Below are positions 11,549 through 22,987 of a stretch of 64,000 nt of DNA, piece by piece; positions within the stretch are counted from its first letter, which is position 1; each line of letters opens with the position of its first letter. The stretch is from Motacilla alba alba. Taxonomy: Eukaryota; Chordata; Aves; Passeriformes; Motacillidae. The stretch covers positions 67,083,666 through 67,147,665 of the forward strand of contig NC_052018.1 in the NCBI RefSeq assembly GCF_015832195.1, in the 5' to 3' direction. The notes under the pieces are model-generated. The model was not told the origin of the DNA. It did not search any database and worked only from the letters and a program-made list of their open reading frames with translations. The translations under genes and the position numbers were made by a program.

Positions 11549-12909
11549 GTAAGGCTCACCCCGCCGAGACGGGCCTGGTGGCGGCTCCCCGGGCCGGTTT
11601 CCTGGTCCCATCCCCGGGGGGCTGCGGGGAGAGGCGCAGAGGGCCGGCAGGGCAGGGGGCCCGGGGCTTCCGCGGCCGCTGAGCGCGCCCCGGGCTGTGG
11701 CAGGGAGAGGAAGACAGGGAAGGCCTGTGCGAGGGGAGGGAGCAGCCCCGGCACCCCACTCGTGCCGGCGTGCTGGGGCGGGGTGGGAGAGCCGGGACGG
11801 GAAGGGAAGGCTCCGCTCAGCGGGGCGTTCGGCGAGAGATGGAAACTTATTTTCCTTCGCGAGTCGCTGGAGCTTCCAGAGGCGGGGAGGGATCGGGGGG
11901 CTGCGGCTGCCCGGGGAGGGGCGGGAGCTGCCAGCGGGCTCGCCTGGCTGCGGGAGGGAGGGGGGGAGAGAGAGGAGAGAGGGAGGGGCTGGCCCGGCGC
12001 CTGGCAGGTGACAGGTGTGAGTGCGCTGGACGAGACTCCGCCATTTGAGGATGAGTACCCGAGTGTCTGAGGTGGGAGGTTTTGGTGCCCCGTGTCTTTG
12101 CGGGGGCTGGCTGGGCTCGATTCCATATATAGTATATTTGGGACGTTGGTTTCCATTATTCGAGTCAATTTTAGTTGTCGAGTAGAAATTCTTGAAATGG
12201 CTGTGATAAGAGGGGTTTTGCAGAGGGGAGATGCATAGTGTTTCTCGTTTTCTTCCCTTTTTCTGTTTCGTCCCTCTGAGAGACGTGGGAACGCTCTGCG
12301 GAGGTGTGTAGTACTCTGTCTCATTCATTGGAAGGCTCGTATGAGAAGTCTGAATGCTCAGTCCTGTTAGATGTAGGCAAGGCCTTCAGGGCAGAAGCCT
12401 GGTGTTCTTTGTGCTGTGCCTGGTGGCTCGGCAGGGCCTGTTTTTTTCCCAAGACCTGTAGGTGTTTCTGCATTAATGATGGTAAGCGCATACATAAAAA
12501 AGGAATCCTAAGGGATGCTTCTTAGAAGGAGTGGGTTTCAGTTGTGGTTTTCTAGTCATAAGTTTAGGATATCTGATAAAGACTTGATAAAGCAGTTTCT
12601 GAAGTTCACCCTTTAGAATGCTGAAAATGGTGCTGCATATAATTTTCAATACTCTAACGTATGCCTTCTAAACATCAGCATAACTCAGAGTCTTACGCTG
12701 TTCAAATTAGTTGATGTCACAACCAAAATGGTACTGTTCGTGCACTGATTTATAAGGAGGCTAATGATGCTTAGCAGTAGCATTATATTCACTATTGGCC
12801 ACAATTTGCTGAAATCAGGAATAATTTTCAGCTTAGCTAGTGATTTGCCAGATAATTAGGCATTTGTGTTTCACGTACAAATTTTAATCATTTCTTCTTT
12901 GCCTATACT

Positions 12910-12933
12910 GTTGTAACTGTACACAGTTACAAC
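12910..12933. repeat. Perfect 11-bp inverted repeat, 2-nt spacer
   Basis: GTTGTAACTGT (12910-12920), AC, ACAGTTACAAC (12923-12933) form perfect complementary arms. A further ACTGTAACTG follows immediately. Function unknown. Confidence 0.8.
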
Positions 12934-15153
12934 TGTAACTGTATGTATTCTGATACCTGCTTTTGGCAAGAGGGAAGTTCCACTGGCACATTAGGAGAGA
13001 CGTGTCATCAGCTTCAGTGAGTCCTGCTCTCCATTTTAAATGAAAATTTCAGTCAGTTGTGACTGTGATCCACGTGTTAAACTTGGGTGTTCTTAACTGT
13101 AGATAGAACCTTGATTTGTGCTGCAGCAGAATGAAGCCTCAATTGAGTCTCAATTTCTTGTAAAAACTGAGAAGATCTGGGTGGTTTTCCTCAGGTTGCT
13201 TCACAGGGGAGAGAGCCTCCAAAGGGGAAGAAGGAACGTGGTTGGGGGAGGTACTCAGTCTGGGTCGTCCCAGTTTTGTGTTTAAGAGATACCTGATAAA
13301 GATCATCGCTATCATTACATGTGGGGGCAGTGTCATCTTGCTATGCTGTGCTATGCTACCTTTGCTTATGCCAGCTTTTCAAGACTTTGTGAAATGCAAA
13401 CCATTATCTTTCTCAATAAAAGAGAAATCAAATGGTTCTACTATCCTCCTTTATGTCTGCTGATACAATAATAGAATTTGTGAAAATGGGCGCTCTTCCT
13501 GGGACAGTGTCCTGGTAGAAACTTCTCTTTTTCAGCAGTGACAGAACAGAAGAAGATAGTGGTTTTCTGCACCATGGCATTGCTTTGAAGGCCAAGGTCT
13601 TGTGTTGTTTTGTAATGGTTTTTGGTGTTATAGGTAACTGGTATGTTTTTTGAGTCTTGAAGAATTGAACCTGTCATCTGTTGAAGAGATTATTCTCAGA
13701 AATTTATTTTTTTTTTTGCTAGGTAGCTTAAGGAGCTATTGGCAAACTATTTCTTTGTGAGAATGTATTTTGAAATATAAAACTATGTTACTGTTCATCC
13801 TGTTGTAAGTGCTGCCTCCTTATCATGATCTCCATGGTTGGAAACACTGGAAGAAATAAGTTGGTCAGACGTGACCTCAAGTTTATGAAATGACTGTAAA
13901 TTTAGGACTGCAGGATCAGGCTGATCTTTTCTGAACTGCTGCAAGTGGAATGCTGAACGATGTTACTGTTGGTGCTTTTACAGAAAACAGAACAAAAATT
14001 CCAGTGATTCAGAACTGGATTTTTTAAAGCTGTATTCAAAACTCAAATATTTAAATGTTTTACATGAAAGGTAACTTTTTTACCACGAATGTATACAGTG
14101 ATTCAAGTTGGGTTTTTCTCACTTCATTAGTGTAGTTAGGTTATCTCAGTTAGGCAAGTGTGTGCTTTCTGTTTCGAGGAGGAGAAATGCTGCTGGACGC
14201 TCTGAGGTATCTGAGCCCTTCTTTGCAACCTGGTCTGGTTTGGATTCCACATATTTAAATGCAACTGTGAAAGTGAGAAAGATGTCAGATTGGATAATTT
14301 TTTTAAAATAAACTTTACAATGTCATCAGGAGGTTTTCAGTGTAATAGTTGTTTCAGTTTCATCCTCTCTTGAGAATGGTTACCAAAAAATCACTGACAT
14401 AATATTGATGCTTTCCCTGACAGAAGTTTTTGTAGACATTTATCCTAATTATAATACAATTAGGGATTTGTTTTTATTGAACTGATCAGCAAGTAAAACT
14501 CTCAATCAAGAAATTACTGCAAATGCTATACAGACATTTACTGAGTTTTCTGGTTTCTGTTACACTGTCTTTAGGTGGTGTTCCTTAATTGGTAGTAATT
14601 GGATTCTAGTGAAACCAAGTCAAATAGCTTGACATAAGTAAAGTTAAAAGATCTGTGGGGCTTGTGTGTAGTATCACGATATTTTTGGAACATGACCATT
14701 GCTAAATGAAGGGCATCACTTGGTATATTCTTGTTGCCATAGGTGCAGTTAAGGTATAGTTAAATACGTAATATTTTTAGAATGTATTAGATTTTTTTGT
14801 TGGCTGCAAGAAGTCAAGCATAATTTGGTAATGTGCTAAATAAATTGTAAGTTAATACCTAGTCAGAGAATTTTACCAGAAAAATACTTTTGTTTTTGTT
14901 TGAAATATGCATTCTACTCTTAGAAAAATGCTATGTGGAATCAATTTTTGTAACAATGTGCAAAATGTGTTGCTCTTTTCTATTCTAAGCACAGATGAAG
15001 ATCAGATTTCACTGTCTTTAATGATGAGTGTTTTAGAACTCATTCAGATCCTGGTTGTACTGTGAACAGAAATTAATTTTTCCATTATTTAAAAATCTGT
15101 GTTTCAGCGTGGATTTAAACCTTGGACTCCATTTAGTGTTTTAAAAAGTACTA

Positions 15154-15174
15154 ACTTAGTACTTAGTACTTAGT
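15154..15174 (+). repeat. Three-copy 7-mer ACTTAGT
   Basis: Three perfect head-to-tail copies of ACTTAGT inside intron 1. This is a minor satellite-like repeat with no visible function. Confidence 0.8.
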
Positions 15175-18100
15175 AGAGAATACTCTGTGGCAGAAGAAAA
15201 GTGTAGGTTGTATGTATGAGTTTTTTAAAAATGGTCACCCAAGCAACTAGGACTATACACCTTTTAGTCATGATATTGTTAGGTTTGCTATAGTTCGCCA
15301 AAAATGGGACAAAGACACTTTATAAAGCTCACTGCTTTGATGATTAACTTACCACTTAAATGCACACTATCCTATGCTTGTTCCAGAATTAATCAAATCT
15401 GGTGCTATGTGGTGCTGGCTGGCTGGTCTTCTGGGGCTGCCAATGGAGAAGGCAGAATTCAACCTGATTTTACTCTCATTGAAAGCATGAATTCAAGTTG
15501 CTTTTTTTTACAAAGCTGCCAGTTTTCACAGAAGTTGTAGAACCCTTTTTATCTGTGAGATTTTATATGTCCTTTAAAACGCACTTGAAAATGATCTGAA
15601 GATGCAAGCAGTTATTAAAAGGACAAACAAAACATATAAATGCAATTTCTTTAAGAAGCCTTAGTTAACTGGACGTGCTAGAAAATAAATTTTTGCCGCT
15701 TGGGAGTTCAGAATCAGCTGTTCTCTTGTGGAGAAAATGTTGAGATGCACCTATTTTCTGTAGGGCCTTTTAAGAAACAGTTGCTGGGTTTGTATATTTG
15801 TGTAGTGTATAAACTGTCTTTGATTTGCTTTTCCAAAGACACAAATCTTGAGCAAACATATGTAATTTAATCTTGTGTTTTAGTAAACTTTGTGCTCATC
15901 AAAATTTCAGCAGAGAAATTAGCCAAGGGTCAAGGTGTGAAAGATTTTACATTATAATAACGCTGAACAAAAGTTAAACTTGTTGAAGTTGATGGCCTAA
16001 TTAAGATCATCTCTTTAGGGGAAAGTTTTGCATGAATTTAGCAGTTGCCTGTACTTAGCTGCCAGTTGTCTGCGGGGTAAGAAGCAGGTATGAAGTGCTG
16101 TACTCTTTTCTGCAGTCAGTAGTTAGAGGACGTGAGAGGTTAAGTGTATTGTGGCCAGTGCTTGGGAGAGAGTGGTAGATAATAGGCGTCTGGGATAGAG
16201 GTGAAATGTGACTAATTGGAGTACAAGGGCATGGCTGAGACACAGAGAAAATCTGTGGGAAACAGGACTGTATTACTTTTGCACTTTCTGGGATAGCACC
16301 CTGAAGAAAAATCACATTAAAATAGGTTCTTAAGAAGATGAAGACTGAAAAAAAAAGAGTTTTGGTGATATTGTTGCTTCCACTCATTACAGAGCCTCTT
16401 GAGCTGTGGCTGCTCTTGTGTTTGTGTGGGTCTGATTCAACAGGAGTGCCCAGACTAGCACAGTGTGTGAAGCAGCACGGGGCAAGAATGTGCATGAGTA
16501 AGGGAGGAGTTACGTAAGTGTGTAGGACATACATGTTTTTCTCAAAATACACCATTAAAAACATTATTTTTGTATAGTTAGTTTCTTTAGATAATGTCAT
16601 AATGTTGGTTGCATGCTGGTAGTGTCTCTGTGGGCTGTTGCATGCAATGGTACATGTGCTGTACTCCCAGGTCTAACTGATTTATTTGTGAAGGTGAGCC
16701 ATGGTAGTATCAAATTGTTTTAGTAAGCCCAAAATTATTTACTTTTTAATATAGATTTATTGCAGACTAAAGATTTTGTGGAGTTTTTTGAGTCTAGAAA
16801 TAAGTATTTGCCTGGTACACCTCTATTTTGTCCACAATGCTAGTAGAAGTGGATAAGAAATCGCTGGCAGATGGGAAATACTCTTTAACAGCAACCATTT
16901 AATTTTATTTGCTGCAGCCTGTCTTTATTTTTCAAGAATATGCTTTCCTGTTATCAGGTGTTTTCATAAGTGACTTGTAGAAAGATCGAGCATAAATATG
17001 TTTAGGGAGTAACTCTTAGAGACTGTCAAAGCTAGGGCTTTAGAATGCATTTTTCAAAGGAAATTGCACTGTGTGTAAAAATCTCTTGCTGATCCATCAG
17101 TTTATCAGTGTGTTCTCAGAATGTCTTTTTTTACAGGCTAATTGAGACAGGTTTAGTAAAGTAACTAAAACAATGCAGTAAGTTTCAAAATTTAACTACG
17201 CCACAGACATTAGTTACTGATCTGATACATCTGATGCCTCAGAAGCTGTGAGTGACATGTACATTCAGATAAATCATCTCTTTTCTTGGAGCTCTTTGGG
17301 TTCTGGAAATTGATTTCTGTTTTGTGCTGAAGGCTAGAAATGTAGAAAAGTCTTCCCATGTGTAAGTCCTAAGCCTGTTTTCCCCAGGTAGAAAAAATTA
17401 ACTGTTTCACCTATATATAGGGGGAAAAGCGCACAATTAAAGAAATATTTGAGTTGTACAGTGTGGTCTGTAATTGCATCTTTTGTTGATTCATGTTGTT
17501 TCAAACTCTTAAGAGCTGAGTCTCCCTCCCTGCATCTGTGCTGTGCTACACATCTCTTTGCAGTACTCTCCCATCTTTTAACAGCATTGATAGTTTTTTG
17601 TTTTTCTCTTTTTTCTTTACTCTTTGAAATATCTGTGTCATGCAGAATTTATCTCCTCCAGCCACTTTACTGACATCGTATTGTATTTGTAGGTGAGCTA
17701 GAAAAGAGGAAATCTGGTCATTCATATCCTCTCCATTTACCTTGCCTAGGCATGCTGATCTACACTTTATAGCTGAAGCATTAGTGCCCTCTTGTTTATA
17801 CATGACTTTGCCATTCTTTTTGTTCTAATCTTTCTTAAAAGACCCATTCAGCACTTGTCATTTCATTCCCATTTCATTCCCATTTTGTTTCTTCTTCACA
17901 GTATCATTGCTAAGTTTGCCCCTGCTTCATTTAGACTTTCCTGAGAGAAGGATAGGAAAAAAAATATATCTTGGGTTCTGTGCTTGGATTTCTTTCTATT
18001 CATTCAACTGGTTCAAACTGCAACTTCCCATTTGCTGAACAAGCATTTGTTTTTCAAAGGGAACAGTAGGTTATCTTTCTTAAAGAGCCTTCTTAAGTCT

Positions 18101-20009
18101 AACAGCCTTAAGCCTGGGAACAGACTATCTCCAGGGGCTCAGCAAAAGTGTGCTTAAAAAGGCATTTTAGGTTGATAAGTACAAAGCAGTAAAAAATCTG
18201 ATATCTTGCTCCCCTTTGGTAAATGGGGATAAGATTATTTTGTATGCAGAAAGTTGTGTATATAAATCTGTCTTACTGTAATAACTGCCAATACCAGATT
18301 ATTATATTGTATTGACTAGAGTTTAATGTGTATTAGGCCCTTTTGTGCAAGGCAGTGTATAAATATTTATTAAATAAGTCAGTCCTAGAAGAGTTTGCAG
18401 TCCCATGAATAATAAATTTGTTTACTTAGGTACATATATTAGATTAGACAAAGACATTTAGCAAAGTATTTTTAGCTTTCATTTATTAGGCCTGTTAGTT
18501 CTCCAGAAATTTAAAAATTGTTCCAGTCTTTAAAAATTAATTAAAACTGTCTTTGATAGCTGTAATTCATTTAGCGATGTTTTGACATTAATTTTAATAT
18601 TTGCCTGGAAAATTCATGGAAGAGGTATGAAATTGCTTGAGTTAGACCCTCACTAGCTTGTATTCATTGGCAGCTGCTTAGGGTAGAGGTCGATGTGTCA
18701 AAGCTGAGAGTTGAAGGTTATCAGAGTGAATCACATCTGTGACACACTTGGGGCTTTACTCTGAATGAGAACTTATTTCTTCAGAAAACGAGTTGAATAC
18801 AAGGAAAATGTCTTAATTTTCTTAAAATTTCTTAAAATATTTCTTAAAAAAACATATTTATACAATTTCTTAAAAATACATGTTTAATTTTGCTTTGTAT
18901 CTGAGTTAAAACTTAGTATGAATGTATATGTTAAAAAAGTTGCTAAAGTATCAGGTTTTGTGCCTCTACAAGAAGCACATGCTGATCTTTTTTTTCCATG
19001 TGTAAAGTGCAGCACTTTTTTTTGTTCCTCTTCCACAATATCTGGTGAAGGAGAATAAAATAAATTGTAAGCAGCAGGTGAAGGCTGTCGTTTGAATTGT
19101 GGAAATTCCTGTTCTTTCCAGTCTCTTGTGTTAAGCAGCAAGGTTCAGAGAAAATACCCATTATTTGTTTCTTCTTTTCCCCTGCATGGGGCTGAAAACC
19201 CCTGTGGTTTCCAGATCAAAAGGAAAATACAGTTTCTGCCAGTAGTACTTTCATACACATACTGTGGAGGAATAATAGCAGTTTGACAGTGTGGTGTCTT
19301 GACTGTTCTGATGGTACTGGTTTCGTCAAAGCTGGGAAAGGTACCAGCATGGCTGCATGATTTTGGATGAATGAAAGTGTCATCCTTCCATGGTGCAGCA
19401 GTCTCCATCTAGAGATGGCCGCTGTAGCGGTTACGTGCGCAGAATGGTGCTATTTTTCTGGGAGAGCTGCAACCTTGAGTGAGTAGTTTTGGTTTATTGA
19501 TACAAAAATAGGCCTTAGCTGCCATGAAAGGAGTGCTTTCGCTATTTTGTCAGTATTCTGCATACTTTAATTACTCTGAAGTAACACATAAAATGGCTTT
19601 GAGATAGGAGGTATAGGGCAAAAAATGGAAGAACACAAGTGTTTGTGAGCATCAGGGGCCATTGATATTTTGCTGTGACTGAACAGGGAAGACTGCTTTC
19701 ACTGACACAAGCAGCTGGTCCCTTGTTCTGGTCTCATCTGTCTGTGAGCCAGGGCAGTTTCTGAATGGGTGGTTAGAAAATTAACCAGATTGCTATTAAA
19801 CTTAGGTGATCTCGTGGGCTGAGACTAAGCCCTGGGTGCCAAGGAGCTGCTGGATCAGTCTGGTAGCCTCCTGTAACTTCACACTGAGGGGGCCGTTTTG
19901 TGCTACATCAGTGACAGGGCATGGACTTGCCCTCCTTTCTTCTGAGTTCACTGATGGGGTTTTCGTATGAGCCCACACATAGGTTTTTCTGCAAAACTGA
20001 GATATGGTA

Positions 20010-20070
20010 GAAAAAACACAAGACATAGAAAAAATAAAAAATAAAATAAAAATACATAGAAAAAATAAAA
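20010..20070 (+). repeat. A-rich AAAAT/ACATAGAAAAAATAAAA tract
   Basis: A purine/A-rich low-complexity stretch in which an 'acatagaaaaaataaaa' unit occurs twice, separated by A(n)T runs. It could be a decayed poly(A) tail, but no retrocopy is recognisable on its 5' side. Confidence 0.7.
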
Positions 20071-22931
20071 GAGTTAATTATGCTGGTATTGTGGATGATG
20101 AACGCCCCTTGTGAAACTGTAGACCTGAGAGTGGTCCTATGACAGAGAAGCAAGAAAACCAGCTCAAGGATTCATCCCTACACACTGTGGCACTGCAGTT
20201 GTTCACAGTCACCAAATGAAGTACTGAAATGGTGTAAATTAAAAGCTAGCCCTTCAAAAAGTAGAACTAACTTCATAAGTTGAACTAATGTAATTAGTTG
20301 AAATAACTTCACCACAGAACATATGTATGTGATTCTACCTCTAAAATCTTCACTAGTGACCTACCTGGATAAAAGGTGGTAACAGTAATTTTTTTCCTTT
20401 TATCTGGACATAATCAAGGAGTCTTAAATGCTTTCAACAGCTGTATTTTAATTGGCTTTTAGTGATGGTGCCTGCGAGAATCCTAGCAGTCTTCTCTTTG
20501 TCAATAAGAAAGAGTTTTTTCTAAGATTTTCTGATCTTTAAATGCTGTAGTCCAGTTTCGCAGTGTAGTAGGAAATTCAGATCCCACTGAAACTAGTCAA
20601 AATGTGGCTAATAGGTAAGTGTAAGTGCAATGAGTTATGTAAACTATGGAAAGAAAGATTGAGAGAAAAGATGCAGCACTTGTTGACTCTTGAGGAAAAA
20701 TGTGGCTAAGTCAGGATAGCAAAACAGATGTTTTGTAATGATGGTCATGCTTCACCTGGGTACTACAAGGGAGCATTATTTGTAGCCTAGAGTTGGAGCC
20801 TTTTATAACCTTTAATAGTTACAAGACAAAACTTGTGAATCTCTTAAATTATAATCTGCTATTCAAACATATTAATGAATACAAAGCTTCATTTGAAGAT
20901 GACTAAATTAAAACTAGTGTGTGGGTGTTCTCTTTCTTTCAGTTGCAGATTTTGAATGGACTTTGGAACTCAGCAGTACTTGCTCATCTGGCCTGCAAGT
21001 TCACATTCTTGGCTGGCAGATCTCAGCAACTTCTTCAAGCTAAAGCTTAGACTGTGGTTTCTTTCATGTTTTCTTGGTTGTGTTTATTATATTGGTTTTG
21101 TTTGATTTTTTAGGGGTTTTGGTTGCCAGTAGTATTGCTGTGACAAGAGAGTATTTTAAAGTACCATCTAATGGAGTTAGCAGAGTTGATGAAGCTACAA
21201 GCTTCCTTCCTGTTGAAACCGGCCAAAATAGCAGGCCAAACTGAAGGTTATGTTTCTTCATTGCAGAGCCAGGGGCAGCTCTCTGGAAAGTTTTTTCCAC
21301 TCTCCATCAATGAGTGGGGAAATTCTTGCCAATGCAAATGAGATTGAGATCTGCAACTTGCCTCAACATAATATAGTTTGAGAGGAATACATCATCTAGA
21401 AAAATATTCAGAGTTACACTAGCATGGGATCTTGTTGGTTAAAAGAAATTTGTCTTTATGTTTGAAGGTTTTAAGAGTCTTAGACAAAACAGTATTTCAG
21501 CATTGTCTGTGTGACTTCAAGCTGCTGCCTGTTTGTGATAAGGGCAAATCATCACCTTACACTGTCATGTCAGTGAATGCCGCAGAATGCTTGCGGTGTC
21601 TATGCAGACTGTCAAAATTCACTGGTTTCAAAAGCGCTTTCTCATTTTATGTTTTACTATTGCCACCTTCTCTGGCTGTTGTAGCTTTGTTTTCTGCTAT
21701 ATATGGATTGACTGGGATTTGAAATTGATTTAGGAGAAGCCTAGCAGTGCAGCTTTGTTTGTCTTGTGAACTTAAGAATTTGTTTTCACTCCTTTATCAT
21801 CCTTTCTGAACTTCTTGTTAGAATGTAATTGGAAGGAATAGTACTTTGTTTGCTATTTATTTATGGGGAAAATGGTGGTGATGTCACAATTTTTTTTTTT
21901 ATACCTTGGTTCTTGTCAGTTCCTCTGAAGAGTCCCCATCTGCAGTTTTTAATTGTGCCTTTAAAGAATGCTGTCTGTAACCTATGGCTTATTATTTTTG
22001 CAGGACAAGCATTAGAAAATTGGGATGAGTAAAAATTGAATTCTTGTGAAATGCAGAGCTAAACAGTTACAAATCCTTTGCTGCTTTATCTGTGTGACAC
22101 TGTTCATTTTATCTTTCAAAAGTCGGTCTACTTCTATTAACAGGCCTCTTATCTTTGTTGCAAATGCAAGAAATGTATTAGTATGTCGAAGCTGTGAAGA
22201 GATATCCGGACTAGCAGAGGTACTTTTTCACCATGCTCTTGTTTAATATTTATTTTCGTAAAATGGGTTCTCTACTTTCTTTAGTTTCCTGAAAATACAC
22301 AATCTCTGGCTATATTTGTGGTTAAAAGATAAACATTGAGGATTAGCAGTTCTTCTTAATTTTATGTACTTTTTATATTTTCCTCTTTTTTTTTTCCTTT
22401 GTAAAAGGCTATCAGCTGACATCAATATCCAGAAAATATATCCAGACAGTATCCAGAAAACACAGTGGGTAGTCAAAATCTGAGTAGAAATTGTTTATTT
22501 CTACTCTTCTCTTCTGCTTCTCTGTCCGCAGTTTACAGAGAGGGCTTGGAAATAGGGATCATGCAAGGACAAAATCTTAGTTGCAAGTCCTCTGGATTTT
22601 TTATGTGAATTTTAGTCTTGTGTAAAACTTACTGCTGCTGTTGGACTCTTTTTCTTCTCAAGGGATGAGAAAAAGTGGAAGACCTTACAAGGCTAAGAGC
22701 TCTTTACTTGCCTGGTAAAGATGCCATGAGGCATCTTTTCTATTCTTGCTCAGCTCTCCTGTTACTTTTCCTTGTCCGCCTTTTTCAGAGCAGGTTGCTC
22801 AGTTAATTTTTTTCCCTTTGAGTAGCTAGTTGTCTTGTTAGTATCTGTTGTCAGGGTTCTTGTAAGGAATTTTAGTTTAAGGTAGGAAAAAAGTAGATGA
22901 TATGTTACTTTGTAAAAGGGTTAATAATCAT

Positions 22932-22987
22932 CTTGTAAAGGTTCCTGCAGGAAACAGTCTTGTAAATTGTTTCCTGCAGGAAACAAT
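22932..22987. repeat. Duplicated CTTGTAAA..TTCCTGCAGGAAACA unit with 22-bp palindrome
   Basis: Two adjacent imperfect copies (22932-22958 and 22959-22987) both contain the palindrome core TTCCTGCAGGAA. In the second copy the palindrome extends to a perfect 22 bp (22966-22987, ATTGTTTCCTG plus its reverse complement). It lies within intron 1. Confidence 0.85.

Larger units (their letters stand above)
10786..12050. promoter_or_regulatory. TAB2: CpG island with TAB2 promoter
   Basis: A dense G+C and CpG-rich block about 1.26 kb long stands out from otherwise AT-rich sequence and spans the presumed TAB2 start site and exon 1. It contains many Sp1-type GC boxes (for example 11775-11783 and 11918-11925), an inverted CCAAT box, a TCTCGCGA element and a YY1-type site. 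There is no TATA box at a suitable spacing. Such islands normally drive broadly expressed genes, which fits TAB2. Long open frames on both strands within the island are compositional artefacts of stop-poor GC-rich DNA. Confidence 0.88.

Noticed and set aside
10789..12328. Long open frames on both strands in the CpG island (up to 398 codons)
   Set aside because: They are products of stop-poor GC-rich and triplet-repeat DNA (poly-Gly, poly-Pro, Ala/Arg-rich). They overlap one another in many frames and have no domain or splice support. The region is better explained as promoter plus untranslated exon 1.
16055..16600. Minus-strand open frame of 181 codons in intron 1
   Set aside because: No recognisable family, and no promoter or polyadenylation context. 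In this much AT-rich DNA one or two frames of this size are expected by chance.
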